From the NCBI RefSeq assembly GCF_013167895.1, contig NZ_BLWC01000001.1:806001-870000 (forward strand): DNA of 64,000 nt, given 5' to 3'. The notes under the pieces were generated by a model. The model was not told the origin of the DNA. It searched no databases and saw nothing but the letters and a program-made list of their open reading frames with translations. The DNA comes from Streptomyces fulvorobeus (GTDB lineage: Bacteria; Actinomycetota; Actinomycetes; Streptomycetales; Streptomycetaceae). Numbering within the stretch: the first letter of the stretch is position 1; every line of letters begins with the position of its first letter. A program made the translations under genes and the position numbers. Positions 36,487 through 51,467 of the stretch are shown one piece after another.

Positions 36487-38630
36487 TCAGCCGATGTCCG
36501 GCGGATCGATCCTGATCCGGACGGGCTCGCCGCCGCCCTTGGCCATGCGCGCCGCCTGCGCCGTCTTCAGAGCCGCGGCGAGGGCAGCTCCCCGCCCCGG
36601 CTCCACCCGTACGAGCGCCCGCTCCCAGCTCTCGCCCGGCGGGGCGTCCCACGCCCTGCGCGGCCTTCCGGGCTCGGCGGCGGGCACCGGCACGGGCCCC
36701 AGGATCTGCGCTTGCGGCGGCAGCTCCGCGGCGGCCAGGAACGCGGCCAGCGCCTCGGCCGGACCGGTGACCGAGGCCATCCGGGACACCGGCGGGAAGC
36801 CGAGCTCGGCCCGCTCCGCCAGCTCACGCCGCGCGTACCCGGCGGGGTCCCAGCGCACCAGCGCCTGCACGGCGCGGAGCGTCGGCTCCGCGACGATCAC
36901 CACGGTGCCGCCCTCGCTCTGCCCCCGGACGAGCGAGGCGGCCGAAGTCCACCGGCGCAGCGCCTCCTCACCCGCCCGCAGGTCGGGCCTGCCGAGCATG
37001 GCCCAGCCGTCCAGCAGCAGCGCGGCGGCGTACCCCCCATCGGCGACGGGTTCGGCGCCCGGGGTACTGACGACCAGCGCGGGCACACCCGGCACCGCAT
37101 CCAGGATGTGGTCGCGCCCGGACGTGCGCACCGGGACGGCGGGGAACGCCCTGCCCAGCTCCTCCGCCGTGCGCCGGGCCCCGACGATCTGGGCCCGCAG
37201 CCGGAAGGACCCGCAGCTCTCGCAGTGCCAGGACGTCTCGGCCCGCCCGCACCAGGCACAGTCGAGGTCCTGCTGGTCGGGGGCGCCCAGCGGCCCGGCG
37301 CAGTGCCGGCACCGCGCCGGTGTCCGGCAGCGCTCACAGGCCAGCCGGGGCGCGTACCCCCGACGGGGCACCTGGACCAGTACGGGACCGGTACGCAGAC
37401 CGTCCCGGACGGTCTGCCAGGCGAGGCTGGGCAGCCGGGCGCTGCGAGCCGCGCCGTCCCGCGCCAGCTCGCCGTCCCCGACCGTGCGCACGAGGGGCGC
37501 CGCGCTCCTCAGCCGCTCCCGGTCCGCACTCAGGGGCAGCGCCCAGCCCGTCTCGACCAGCTGGGCCGCCTCCACGGTGCAGCTCGTACCACCGAGCAGG
37601 AACCCGCATCCGCCGTGCGCGGCCCGGAGCTCCAGCACCTCCCGGACGTGCGGGAACGGGGCGTTGTCGTCGCTGTGGCTGGAGTCGCCGTCGTCCCAGA
37701 CGACGACCAGGCCCAGATCGGCGACGGGTGCGAACATCGCGGCCCTCGTCCCGACGACCGCCCGCACGGAGCCCCTGCGCACCGCGAGCCACTGCCCGTA
37801 GCGCTTCTCGGGTCCGGAGTCCGCCGTCAGGAGCGTGTGCCGCCCCTTCCCCAGCAGCCCGGTGAGCGCGGTGTCGACCCGGGCGGCGGCCCGGCCGTCC
37901 GGTACGACGACGAGCGCGCCCCGACCGGAGGCGAGTGTGGCGGCCACCGCCCTGGCGATCTCGTCCGGCCAGTGCGGGCCCGGCAGCGCGGTCCACACGG
38001 CGCGCGGGGCTCCGCCCTCGGCCAGCGCCCGCAGGAACGCGGGTCCCTGGCCGTATCTCTCCCAGCTCCCTGCCTCCGGCGGGGCGGGCGGGGGCAGGGG
38101 ATCAGGGGACGGCCTGGACTCCGCTCTGCCGTTCCTGGGCGGCACGGCGAGCTGGAGGACGTCGGCGAGGCTGCCCGCGTACCGGTCGGCGACGGCCCGC
38201 GAGAGCGCGAGCAGCTCCGGGCCGAGGACCGGTTCGGGTGAGACGACGTAGGCGAGGGCGGCGAGCGCGCCCTGGTAATCGGATTCGGCGCGCCGCTCGA
38301 TGAGGAACCCGTCGATCAGTCCGCCGCCCTCGCGTCGGCCGCCCCGGACGTTGCGCCCTCCGGCGCCGAACCGCACCCGCACCCGGACGCCGGGCCTGGC
38401 CTGCGCGTCGAGCTCTTCGGGACGGCGTAGTCGAAGTACTGGTCGAGATGGAGCACGCCCTTGTTGACCAGGACCCGGGCGACGGGCAGCTCCTTGGCCA
38501 GCGCGGCCCCGCGCCAGGTGCGCGGCTTGGCCCGTGGCACCCGCGCCCTGCGCACGGTCTCCCGGATCAGCGCAAGCTGCTCCGGTGCCCCCGCGTCGGG
38601 TCCGGCGGACCGCTCGTCGTCGCTGCTCAC
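36487..38630 (-). pseudogene. priA: PriA-like primosomal protein N', frameshifted near the 5' end (probably intact)
   Basis: About 714 residues if repaired. The N-terminal DNA-binding domain includes VARVLVNKGVLHLDQYFDYAV. The frame is lost near 38417-38421 and restored by one base (PEELDAQARPGVRVRV). The helicase-like region lacks a Walker A GKT and a DEAH-like box (VVVWDDGDSSH instead). This agrees with the known absence of ATPase motifs in actinobacterial PriA. The zinc-binding region is intact: CERCRTPARCRHC and CAWCGRAETSWHCESC. It probably loads the replicative helicase at restarted forks without unwinding DNA itself. GTG 38630 or GTG 38636 starts it. Confidence 0.88.
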
Positions 38631-38680
38631 AGCCACATTCCTACCAGAGGGCACTGACAGCGGCGCCGGGCGTCACGACG

Positions 38681-38718
38681 CCGGGGCCCGGCCACCGCGA
38701 TCGGTGTCCGGGCCCCGG
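38681..38718 (-). terminator. Hairpin terminator after metK
   Basis: CCGGGGCCCGG (38681-38691) and CCGGGCCCCGG (38708-38718) pair fully, with additional pairing CACCG/CGGTG inside. It separates metK (stop 38789) from priA downstream on the same strand. Confidence 0.65.
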
Positions 38719-38788
38719 GCATGAGCCGGACGGCCGCGTTCGTACGGGCCCGGGGAAGGCCGGGTCCGAGCCCGTCTCCCCGGCGTCG

Positions 38789-40012
38789 TTACAGGCCCGC
38801 GGCCCTGCGCAGTGCTTCCACGCGGTCGGTGCGCTCCCAGGTGAAGTCGGGGAGCTCCCGGCCGAAGTGGCCGTAGGCCGCGGTCTGGGCGTAGATCGGA
38901 CGCAGCAGGTCGAGGTCGCGGATGATCGCGGCCGGGCGGAGGTCGAAGACCTCACCGATCGCGTGCTCGATCTTCTCCGTCTCGATCGTGGCCGTGCCGA
39001 ACGTCTCCACGAAGAGCCCGACGGGCTCGGCCTTGCCGATCGCGTAGGCCACCTGGACCTCGCAGCGGGCGGCGAGCCCGGCCGCGACGACGTTCTTGGC
39101 GACCCAGCGCATCGCGTACGCCGCCGAGCGGTCCACCTTCGAGGGGTCCTTGCCCGAGAAGGCGCCCCCGCCGTGGCGGGCCATGCCGCCGTAGGTGTCG
39201 ATGATGATCTTGCGGCCGGTGAGGCCGGCGTCGCCCATGGGGCCGCCGATCTCGAAGCGGCCGGTCGGGTTCACCAGGAGGCGGTAGCCCTCGGTCTCCA
39301 GCTTGATGCCGTCCTCGACGAGCTGCGCCAGGACGTGCTCGACGACGAACTCACGGATGTCCGGCGCGAGCAGTGAGTCCAGGTCGATGTCCGACGCGTG
39401 CTGCGAGGAGACGACGACCGTGTCGAGACGGACGGCCTTGTCGCCGTCGTACTCGATGGTGACCTGCGTCTTGCCGTCTGGGCGCAGGTACGGGATGGTC
39501 CCGTTCTTGCGGACGTCGGACAGCCGGCGCGAGAGCCGGTGCGCGATGTGGATCGGGAGGGGCATCAGCTCGGGCGTCTCGTCGCACGCGTAACCGAACA
39601 TGAGGCCCTGGTCGCCCGCGCCCTGCTTGTCGAGCTCGTCGTCGGCCTCCCGCTGGGAGGCACCTTCGACGCGCTGCTCGTACGCCGTGTCGACACCCTG
39701 GGCGATGTCCGGGGACTGCGCGCCGATGGATACCGAGACGCCGCAGGACGCGCCGTCGAAGCCCTTCTTGGAGGAGTCGTAGCCGATCTCCAGGATCTTG
39801 TTGCGCACAAGGTTGGGGATGTCGGCGTAGGTCTTGGTCGTGACCTCACCCGCGACATGCACCAGACCAGTGGTGATCAAGGTCTCGACGGCGACGCGCG
39901 AGGAGGGGTCCTCCCGCAGGAGCGCGTCGAGAATCGTGTCGCTGATCTGGTCAGCGATCTTGTCGGGGTGACCCTCGGTGACGGACTCCGAGGTGAAGAG
40001 ACGGCGGGACAC
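38789..40012 (-). CDS. metK: S-adenosylmethionine synthetase
   Basis: 407 residues. It makes SAM from methionine and ATP, supplying all methylations in the cell. Signatures are [20 protein letters not shown] (ATP and metal binding), [34 protein letters not shown] and ARHGGG. GTG 40012 ([11 protein letters not shown]) is used because AGGGAGCG precedes it and family members start here; the longer frame to 40081 is not needed. The 241-bp upstream region (40013-40253) holds its promoter but no recognisable SAM riboswitch. Confidence 0.97.
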   Translation of the reverse strand: MSRRLFTSESVTEGHPDKIADQISDTILDALLREDPSSRVAVETLITTGLVHVAGEVTTKTYADIPNLVRNKILEIGYDSSKKGFDGASCGVSVSIGAQSPDIAQGVDTAYEQRVEGASQREADDELDKQGAGDQGLMFGYACDETPELMPLPIHIAHRLSRRLSDVRKNGTIPYLRPDGKTQVTIEYDGDKAVRLDTVVVSSQHASDIDLDSLLAPDIREFVVEHVLAQLVEDGIKLETEGYRLLVNPTGRFEIGGPMGDAGLTGRKIIIDTYGGMARHGGGAFSGKDPSKVDRSAAYAMRWVAKNVVAAGLAARCEVQVAYAIGKAEPVGLFVETFGTATIETEKIEHAIGEVFDLRPAAIIRDLDLLRPIYAQTAAYGHFGRELPDFTWERTDRVEALRRAAGL

Positions 40013-40253
40013 ATCGCTCCCTGGGGTTGCAGCGGCTGCTGGCTGAGCATTGATGGAACGTCCGGGAGCTGCGCCCGGCACGGTCCGGCGGCCAGTTTAT
40101 CGGTCGGTTCCGGCGGTTGGGCCACGCGTCTCGCCCCTTGGGTGTTCTGTGACATGCGGCACTGATGACACCAGTGTGACCATCCCTCCCGCTGAGCGGC
40201 GTAAACATCCGCTTTCCAATATTTTCAGCCACCCGGCGGAGGGATGACGGAAC

Positions 40254-41454
40254 CTAGCCGAAACGCGCTGCCACAAGGTCCCAGACGGTGTCGGCGAGGG
40301 CTTCCTTGGGCCCGAACGGCACCGGGACCTCGGCCCCGTCGGCGGCCAGCACGACGGCTTCGTTCTCCTCGGAGCCGAACGTCTTCCGCTCCCCCACCTC
40401 GTTGACGACCAGCAGGTCACAACCCTTGCGGCGAAGTTTCTCGCGGCCGTTCGCCAGCACGTCGTCCGTCTCGGCCGCGAATCCGACGACGATCCGGCCC
40501 GGCCGGGACCGGTCGGCGGAGATCTCCGCGAGAATGTCCGGATTACGGACCAGGGCGACGGGCTCGGGCTCGCGCCCGTCCTTCTTCTTGATCTTGCCCG
40601 TGGCGTACACCGCGGGCCGGAAGTCGGCGACGGCCGCGGCCATGACCACCACGTCGGCTCCGGCCGCCGCCTCCACCACTGCCTCGCGCAGCTGCGCGGC
40701 GGTCCCGGCCCGCAGGACTTCGGCTCCCGCCGGGTCCGGCAGCCCGGTGTTGGCCTCGATCAGGGTTACCCGCGCCCCCGGGCGACCGCGGTGCGCGCCA
40801 GGGCGTAGCCCTGCTTTCCCGAGGAGCGGTTGCCGAGGTAGCGGACGGGGTCGAGCGGCTCCCGCGTACCACCCGCGCTGATGACCACGTGGCGGCCCGC
40901 GAGGTCGGGGGCGGCGGTTCCCCTGGCCAGAATTCGACGGCAGACCTCGAAGATCTCGCCCGGATCGGGCAGCCGGCCCTTGCCGGTGTCGGCTCCGGTG
41001 AGCCGGCCGACCGCGGGTTCGATGACCACGGCCCCGCGCCGACGCAGCGTGGCGACGTTCTCCTGGGTGGCCGGGTGCTCCCACATCTCGGTGTGCATGG
41101 CGGGCGCGAAGACCACCGGACAGCGGGCCGTGAGCAGGGTGTTGGTGAGGAGGTCGTCGGCGAGGCCGTGGGCGGCCCTGGCGAGCAGGTCGGCGGTGGC
41201 GGGCGCCACGACGACGAGGTCCGCGGCCTGTCCCGTCCGGACGTGCGGCACCTGGTGGACGTCGTTCCAGACCTGGGTCGACACGGGGTGGCCGGAGAGC
41301 GCGGACCAGGTGGCGGCGCCCACGAAGTGCAGCGACGCCTCGGTCGGCACCACCTGGACGTCATGACCTGACTCGGTGAGCCTGCGCAGTACCTCGCACG
41401 CCTTGTAGGCGGCGATGCCCCGCTGACCCCCAGGACGACCTTCGGCTTGTCCAC
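40254..41454 (-). pseudogene. coaBC: Bifunctional CoaBC, two frameshifts (probably intact)
   Basis: Phosphopantothenoylcysteine synthetase/decarboxylase, about 400 residues if repaired. The N-terminal CoaC flavoprotein starts VDKPKVVLGVSGGIAAYKAC. It includes ATWSALSGHPV, the catalytic-His region NDVHQVPHV, and PAMHTEMWEHPATQ. The CoaB half carries VVISAGGTREPLDPVRYLGN and GYALARTAVARGARVTL, then VGFAAETDDVL and DLLVVNEV. Two one-base losses split it, at the C runs 41418-41421 and 40775-40779; each needs one extra base. The gene is essential for CoA synthesis, so errors in the read are far likelier than gene loss. GTG 41454 is the start. It is separated from rpoZ by a terminator. Confidence 0.92.
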
Positions 41455-41520
41455 TGCCTCTCCCCGCTCTCGTGGTGTCGGCGCACCCGGCTGCGTACGC
41501 GCCGTCCCCATAAGACACCA

Positions 41521-41549
41521 CAGGCCCGGCGGTGGGACCGCCGGGCCTG
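41521..41549. terminator. Perfect hairpin between rpoZ and coaBC
   Basis: 13-bp arms CAGGCCCGGCGGT (41521-41533) and ACCGCCGGGCCTG (41537-41549) with a GGG loop, 24 bp past the rpoZ stop. It probably ends or attenuates the gmk-rpoZ transcript before coaBC. Confidence 0.75.
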
Positions 41550-41572
41550 GAGTGAGATATGCCTGTTCCTGC

Positions 41573-41845
41573 TTACTGCGCGGGGCCCTCGATGGCCTCG
41601 GAGGTCAGCAGACCCGCGTTGATCTCGCGGAGCGCGATCGAAAGCGGCTTCTCGTGTACGTGGGTGTCGACGAGCGGGCCGACGTACTCAAGGAGACCTT
41701 CACCGAGCTGCGAGTAGTACGCGTTGATCTGACGCGCGCGCTTGGCGGCGTAGATCACGAGGCTGTACTTCGAGTCGGTGGCCTCGAGGAGCTCATCAAT
41801 CGGGGGGTTGATGATGCCCTCGGGCGTGGTGATGGAAGAGGACAC
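41573..41845 (-). CDS. rpoZ: RNA polymerase omega subunit
   Basis: 90 residues, exact family size. It begins [20 protein letters not shown], followed by [20 protein letters not shown] (the RAxQI-type core that clamps beta-prime) and [16 protein letters not shown]. It promotes polymerase assembly, and in Streptomyces loss of omega impairs differentiation. GTG 41845 is the start; an upstream frame start at 41875 is less consistent with the family length. It lies downstream of gmk, as in most actinobacteria. Confidence 0.97.
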   Translation of the reverse strand: MSSSITTPEGIINPPIDELLEATDSKYSLVIYAAKRARQINAYYSQLGEGLLEYVGPLVDTHVHEKPLSIALREINAGLLTSEAIEGPAQ

Positions 41846-41929
41846 TCTCTGCCTTCCGAAGGGGGTGGAGACCAAAGAGAATCTTTGATCGCGCGGGTTC
41901 CGTGCTGGTGGCTCTCCGTGTCAGTGGCG

Positions 41930-42547
41930 TCAGTCACTGCTCTCACGGTCGCCGGAAGCCTGCAGCATCAAGGCTAGCAGCTCACGTGCTACATCCTCGA
42001 CCGAGGTGTTGACAAGTGTCGTATCGAACTCCGCCTCGGCGGCAAGCTCGACGGTGGCGGCCGCGAGCCTGCGCTCGATCACGTCGGGCGCCTCGGTCCC
42101 CCGGCCGGTGAGCCGGCGCACCAGTTCGTCCCAGCTCGGAGGGGCCAGGAAGACCAGCTGGGCGTCGGGCATCGACTCGCGGACCAGCCGGGCGCCCTGG
42201 AGGTCGATCTCCAGCAGCACCGGCTCGCCCGCCTCCAGGCGGTCGAGGACGGCGCGGCGCGGGGTGCCGTAGCGGTTGCCCGCGAACTCCGCCCACTCCA
42301 GCAGCTCGCCGTTGGCGACGAGCTTGTCGAACTCCTCGTTCTCCACGAAGAAGTAGTGGACGCCGTTGCGTTCACCGGGTCGGGGCTTGCGGGTCGTGGC
42401 GGATACGGAGAGCCAGACCTCGGGGTGGACCTTGCGCATATGCGCGACGACCGTGCTCTTGCCGACACCCGAAGGGCCGGAGAGCACGGTCAGCCGCGGA
42501 CGTACGTCCGGGGGTACGGGGGACGTCCCCCGGGATGTTGCAGCCAT
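41930..42547 (-). CDS. gmk: Guanylate kinase
   Basis: 205 residues. It phosphorylates GMP to GDP. The P-loop is [16 protein letters not shown] (about 22-37). GMP-binding residues lie in [21 protein letters not shown] and in [13 protein letters not shown], and the Walker B-like strand is [16 protein letters not shown] 42547 ([10 protein letters not shown]) gives a short extension before the fold. It is placed between mihF and rpoZ on the same strand, the usual actinobacterial order. Confidence 0.97.
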   Translation of the reverse strand: MAATSRGTSPVPPDVRPRLTVLSGPSGVGKSTVVAHMRKVHPEVWLSVSATTRKPRPGERNGVHYFFVENEEFDKLVANGELLEWAEFAGNRYGTPRRAVLDRLEAGEPVLLEIDLQGARLVRESMPDAQLVFLAPPSWDELVRRLTGRGTEAPDVIERRLAAATVELAAEAEFDTTLVNTSVEDVARELLALMLQASGDRESSD

Positions 42548-42585
42548 GGAGCGATTATCCAGCTTCTCAGGAGTGCCTGAGAACG

Positions 42586-42909
42586 TCAGGCGGCGCTGCC
42601 GCCGAACTCACGCTCCAGAGATGCGATCTGGTTGGAGCCGAGACCCCGTACACGGCGGCTCTCGGAGATGCCGAGACGCTCCATGATCTGCTTGGCGCGG
42701 ACCTTGCCCACGCCGGGCAGGGACTCCAGGAGTGCGGAGACCTTCATCTTGCCGATGACGTCGTTCTCCTGGCCCGACTTGATGACCTCGTGGAGCGAGG
42801 CGCCGGAGTGCTTGAGCCGATTCTTGACCTCGGCCCGCTCCCGGCGAGCCGCGGCGGCCTTTTCGAGCGCGGCAGCGCGCTGTTCAGGGGTAAGGGGCGG
42901 AAGAGCCAC
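42586..42909 (-). CDS. mihF: Integration host factor, actinobacterial type
   Basis: 107 residues starting [20 protein letters not shown]. It has a long basic N-terminal helix ([16 protein letters not shown]), then helices with [20 protein letters not shown] (helix-two-turn-helix nucleoid contact) and [17 protein letters not shown]. Actinobacterial IHF (mIHF/sIHF) is unrelated to E. coli IHF; it binds and bends DNA as a monomer and affects Streptomyces sporulation and antibiotic production. GTG 42909 gives the standard size. It is upstream of gmk with its own intergenic region on the pyrF side. Confidence 0.95.
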   Translation of the reverse strand: MALPPLTPEQRAAALEKAAAARRERAEVKNRLKHSGASLHEVIKSGQENDVIGKMKVSALLESLPGVGKVRAKQIMERLGISESRRVRGLGSNQIASLEREFGGSAA

Positions 42910-43057
42910 GCCTACGTCACCTCGGATGTCGATCTGTCGGATACGGACCGGTGAGGAACCTAGTCGCCCCACACCTCGTGAGCAACGGACAACCTCTGCT
43001 CGTTGACTCTCGACGGAGACTAGCGGCCAAGGGCGCCTGAGTCAGCGAGAACGCAGT

Positions 43058-43093
43058 AAAAGTCCTGGTCAGCCTCAGCCTACCGGGACTTTT
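43058..43093 (-). terminator. Rho-independent terminator of the pyr operon
   Basis: AAAAGTCC (43058-43065) pairs with GGACTTTT (43086-43093), extended inward by CTGG/CCGG with one mismatch. Read on the minus strand the stem ends in TTTT, giving a stem-loop with a short U tail. It starts 60 bp after the pyrF stop. Confidence 0.7.
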
Positions 43094-43152
43094 CGGGCAT
43101 ATTGCCCCTGATTTTGGTCAGGAATACGTCAACGCGCTGCCACGTGGCATGG

Positions 43153-43988
43153 TCAACTCTCCGAGACGGCCGCACGGACCTCGTCCGCGAACCGTCCGGC
43201 GGCTTCGCGCAGCCCGGAAACGGCCGGTCCGTGACGCAGGACACCCCGGCTCACGCTGGGCACGACATTGCCCACCGAGGCGCCGAAGACACCCGGAAGG
43301 TCCGCCGGGGTCGCGCCCTGGGCGCCGATGCCGGGGGCGAGCAGCGGTCCGTTGATCGCCAGGTCCACCCCGGCGTCGCCGAGCGTGGCCCCGACGACCG
43401 CGCCGACCGAGCCGAGCGGCGTGGCCCCCTCGTTCTCCGCGGCCATGTGGTCGAGCATCACCTGAGCCAGCGACCGGCCGTCCGCCGCGGTCGCGCGCTG
43501 CACCTCCGCGCCCTCGGGGTTGGAGGTGAGGGCGAGCACGAAGACCCCGGCGCCGCAGGCCGCCGCGGCGTCCAGCGCCGGGCGCAGCGATCCGAAGCCC
43601 AGGTACGGCGAGACGGTGACCGCGTCGGAGAACAGCGGCGAGTCCTTGTCCAGGTAGGTCGCCGCGTAGGCGCCCATCGTGGAGCCGATGTCGCCCCGCT
43701 TGGCGTCCATCAGGACCAGGGCGCCGGCCGCCCGCGCCTCGGCGACGGCCTTCTCCAGGACGGCGACGCCCCGGGACCCGAAGCGCTCGAAGAACGCGGA
43801 CTGCGGTTTGAGCACGGCGACCCGGTCGGCCAGGGCCTCGACGACCGTGCGCGTGAAGCGCTCAAGACCGGCGATGTCGTCGTCCAGGCCCCAGGAGGCG
43901 AGCAGCGAGGCGTGCGGGTCGATGCCGACGCAGAGCGGCCCGCGGGTGTCCATGGCGCGGCGCAGGCGTGTGCCGAAGGGTTCGGGGG

Positions 43989-43992
<4 letters not shown>
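43153..43992 (-). CDS. pyrF: Orotidine 5'-phosphate decarboxylase
   Basis: 279 residues, the longer bacterial/actinobacterial subfamily. It performs the last step to UMP. Visible: LCVGIDPHASLL near the N-terminus, LVLMDAKRGDIGSTM (catalytic Asp-Lys-Asp array), YLDKDSPLFSDAVTVSPYLG and LLAPGIGAQGATPADLPG (phosphate loop). The start is GTG 43992, whose GTGA overlaps the pyrD stop by four bases. It is the last gene of the pyrimidine operon; a terminator follows at 43058-43093. Confidence 0.96.
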
Positions 43993-45098
<1,106 letters not shown>

Positions 45099-45117
45099 CA
45101 GGGTGTCCTCATGAAGA

Positions 45118-45143
45118 GGGGGACACCGTTTCCGGTGTCCCCC
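45118..45143. terminator. Intercistronic hairpin between carB and pyrD
   Basis: Perfect 11-bp arms GGGGGACACCG (45118-45128) and CGGTGTCCCCC (45133-45143) with a TTTC loop, in the 56-bp gap between the carB stop and the pyrD start. It may be a partial terminator or a processing/stability element that lowers pyrDF relative to carAB. Confidence 0.6.
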
Positions 45144-45154
45144 ATCTGGAACTG

Positions 45155-48455
<3,301 letters not shown>

Positions 48456-48463
<8 letters not shown>

Positions 48464-49607
48464 GCTCGGCCTCCATCAGGGATACGAAGCGGTCGAAGAG
48501 GTACGCGGCGTCGTGCGGGCCGGCGGCCGCCTCGGGGTGGTACTGGACGCTGAACGCGGGCTGGTCGAGGAGCTGGAGGCCCTCGACGACCTGGTCGTTC
48601 AGGCAGACGTGGGAGACCTCGGCGCGGCCGAAAGGCGTCTCGGACACCTTGTCGAGCGGGGCGTCGACGGCGAAGCCGTGGTTGTGCGCGGTGACCTCGA
48701 CCTTGCCGGTCGTGCGGTCCTGCACGGGCTGGTTGATGCCGCGGTGGCCGTACTTCAGCTTGTACGTGCCGAAGCCCAGGGCGCGCCCGAGGATCTGGTT
48801 GCCGAAGCAGATGCCGAACAGCGGGGTCCTGCGCGCCAGGACGGCCCGGACGACCGTCAGGTCGACGGTGGAGGGGTCGCCGGGCCCGTTGGACAGGAAG
48901 AACCCGTCGGGGTTCACGGCGTAGACGTCCTCGACGGTCGCCGTCGAGGGCAGCACGTGCACCTCGATGCCCCGCTCGGCCATCCGGTGCGGCGTCATGC
49001 CCTTGATACCGAGGTCCAGGGCGGCGACGGTGAACTTCTTCTCGCCGATCGCGGGGACGACGTACGCCTCGGTGGTGGTCACCTCGTCGGACAGGCTCGC
49101 GCCCGTCATCTCGGGGGCCTCCTTGACGCGGGCAAGCAGTGTGGCGTCGTCGGCGAGCGTCTCACCGGAGAAGATGCCGACGCGCATCGCGCCGCGCTCG
49201 CGCAGGTGCCTGGTCAGCGCCCGGGTGTCGATGCCGCTGATCCCGACGACGTCCTGCCGGACGAGCTCGTCGGCGAGCGTGCGCCGCGAGCGCCAGCTGG
49301 AGGGGACGCGGGCGGGGTCGCGGACGACGTAGCCGGCGACCCAGATCCGCCCTGACTCGTCGTCCTCGTCGTTGACCCCGGTGTTGCCGACGTGCGGGGC
49401 CGTCATCACGACGACCTGCTTGTGGTACGAGGGGTCGGTCAGCGTCTCCTGGTAACCGCTCATGCCGGTGTTGAAGACGGCCTCACCGAAGGTCTCCCCC
49501 ACGGCCCCGTAGGCACGGCCGCGGAACACGCGGCCGTCCTCCAGGACGAGTACGGCGGGAGACACCTTCTTCCCCTTCGAGGCATGCCCCGGATTGGAGA
49601 TCGTCAT
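48456..49607 (-). CDS. carA: Carbamoyl-phosphate synthase small subunit
   Basis: 383 residues. It is the glutaminase that feeds ammonia to CarB. The N-terminal domain (about 1-170) has [17 protein letters not shown] and [17 protein letters not shown]. The class I glutamine amidotransferase domain (about 190-383) has nucleophilic Cys in [17 protein letters not shown] and His/Glu in [17 protein letters not shown] 49607 ([11 protein letters not shown]) is the start and overlaps the preceding membrane-protein gene by 4 bp. Confidence 0.98.
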
Positions 49608-50182
49608 CGTGCGGTGCCTTCCGTAGTGCGGTTCAGGTGGTTGATGGCGTCGACCCAGGCCCGGTGCTCGGCCGCGCGGTCGGAGCGGAAGCCGGAGTCG
49701 ATCAGCTTGTCGCCGTGCGCCCAGGTGATGACGAGCAGGCCGCCCTCGGGGAGGACCTTGCCGGCGAGCGCCTTGTCGAGCCGGGCTTCGCGCAGGGCAC
49801 CGGCCGGTACGAAGAAGTCCGTCGCTCCGGGGCGTACGACGTCGAGTCCCCGCTCGCCGAGCGTGAGCTCGACGCGGCTTCGGGTGCCGAGCCCGTGGGC
49901 GACGATCCGGTCGAGCCACTGCCCGGCGGTCGTCGATGCGTGGTAGCGGCCGGAGAGGGTGAGCAGGGTCCCGCCGTCCGCGAATCCCTCGGGGGTGGCG
50001 GGCAGCTCGGGCAGGTCGGACTGGAGCTGTCCGCGCCACTTCCATCCCTGGCGCATCAGCCAGTAGACGAGGGCGATGAGGGCGGCCAGTCCGAGGACCC
50101 AGCTGATCCGGGCGGACCAGTCGGTCACCTCGGCCGACTTCTCCTCGGCGGCCAGCAGGTACAGGGGGGTCAGTGTTGTCAC
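49604..50182 (-). CDS. Conserved membrane-anchored PH-like protein of the pyr operon
   Basis: 192 residues. One transmembrane helix (about 27-43; [18 protein letters not shown]) precedes a cytoplasmic domain with PH-like beta pattern ([21 protein letters not shown] and [19 protein letters not shown]). It sits between pyrC and carA with 4-bp overlaps at both ends, so it is made with the pathway enzymes. A gene in this position is conserved in other actinobacteria including mycobacteria (from memory), yet its role is unknown. GTG 50182 starts it. Confidence 0.85.
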   Translation of the reverse strand: MTTLTPLYLLAAEEKSAEVTDWSARISWVLGLAALIALVYWLMRQGWKWRGQLQSDLPELPATPEGFADGGTLLTLSGRYHASTTAGQWLDRIVAHGLGTRSRVELTLGERGLDVVRPGATDFFVPAGALREARLDKALAGKVLPEGGLLVITWAHGDKLIDSGFRSDRAAEHRAWVDAINHLNRTTEGTAR

Positions 50183-51465
50183 GCGAGCTTCCCGTCGACG
50201 ACCGTGGCACGGCCCCGCAGGAAGGTGTGGGTCACTCGGCCCAGCAGCTCGCGACCCTCGTACGGGGTGTTGCGGCTGCGGGACGCGAAGCCCGCGGGGT
50301 CAACGAGTCCACGGTATGCCGGATCGACGAGCGTCAGGTTGGCGGGCTCGCCTGCCGAGACGGGGCGGCCGTGTCCTTGGAGCCTGCCGATGGCCGCGGG
50401 GCGGAAGGACATGCGGTCGGCGACACCGGCCCAGTCGATGAGGCCGGTGTCGACCATCGTCTGCTGCACGACGGAGAGCGCGGTCTCCAGGCCCACCATG
50501 CCCATGGCGGCCGCGGCCCACTCGCAGTCCTTGTCCTCGTGCGGGTGCGGGGCGTGGTCCGTGGCGACGCAGTCGATGGTGCCGTCTGCCAGCGCCTCGC
50601 GCAGGGCCATGACGTCGGCCTCGGTGCGCAGCGGCGGGTTCACCTTGTAGACCGGGTTGAAGGACCGTACGAGCTCGTCCGTGAGGAGCAGGTGGTGCGG
50701 GGTCACCTCGGCGGTGACGTTCCAGCCCTTGGACTTGGCCCAGCGGACGATATCGACGGAACCGGCGGTCGAGAGGTGGCAGATGTGCACCCGGGAGCCG
50801 ACATGGGCGGCGAGGAGGACATCGCGGGCGATGATGGACTCCTCGGCGACGGCTGGCCAGCCGCCGAGGCCCAGCTCGGCGGAGACGACGCCCTCGTTCA
50901 TCTGGGCGCCCTCGGTCAGGCGCGGCTCCTGGGCGTGCTGGGCGACGACCCCGTCGAACGCCTTCACGTACTCCAGCGCGCGCCGCATGATCACGGCGTC
51001 GTCGACGCACTTGCCGTCGTCGGAGAAGACCTTCACTCCGGCGGCGGAGTCGTGCATGGCGCCGAGCTCGGCGAGCTGCTTGCCCTCCAGGCCGACGGTG
51101 ACGGCGCCCACGGGCTGCACGTCGCAGTAGCCGGACTCCTTGCCGAGCCGCCAGACCTGCTCGACGACGCCTGCGGTGTCGGCGACGGGGAAGGTGTTGG
51201 CCATGGCGTGCACGGCGGTGAAGCCGCCCACCGCGGCGGCCTTCGTACCGGTGAGGACGGTCTCGGAGTCCTCGCGGCCGGGCTCACGCAGATGGGTGTG
51301 GAGGTCGACCAGGCCGGGCAGCAGGACCTGGCCCGCCGCCTCGACGACGGTGGCGTCGCCGGCCTCGATGCCCCTACCGACCCGCTCGATGGTCTCGCCG
51401 TCGATCAGGACGTCCTGCGGCTCGCCGCCGAGGATCTTCGCGCCGCGAATAAGGATCTTGCTCAT
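50179..51465 (-). CDS. pyrC: Dihydroorotase
   Basis: 428 residues, class I amidohydrolase. It closes carbamoyl aspartate to dihydroorotate. Zinc ligands lie in [20 protein letters not shown] (HxH), in the later His segments [14 protein letters not shown] and EVTPHHLLL, and Asp in [15 protein letters not shown]. The start is ATG 51465, 2 bp after the pyrB stop, and the stop overlaps the next gene by 4 bp. Confidence 0.97.
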   Translation of the reverse strand: MSKILIRGAKILGGEPQDVLIDGETIERVGRGIEAGDATVVEAAGQVLLPGLVDLHTHLREPGREDSETVLTGTKAAAVGGFTAVHAMANTFPVADTAGVVEQVWRLGKESGYCDVQPVGAVTVGLEGKQLAELGAMHDSAAGVKVFSDDGKCVDDAVIMRRALEYVKAFDGVVAQHAQEPRLTEGAQMNEGVVSAELGLGGWPAVAEESIIARDVLLAAHVGSRVHICHLSTAGSVDIVRWAKSKGWNVTAEVTPHHLLLTDELVRSFNPVYKVNPPLRTEADVMALREALADGTIDCVATDHAPHPHEDKDCEWAAAAMGMVGLETALSVVQQTMVDTGLIDWAGVADRMSFRPAAIGRLQGHGRPVSAGEPANLTLVDPAYRGLVDPAGFASRSRNTPYEGRELLGRVTHTFLRGRATVVDGKLA

Positions 51466-51467
51466 GG

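Noticed and set aside
40013..40253. Possible SAM riboswitch before metK
   Set aside because: None of the conserved SAM-I/II/IV core blocks are present.
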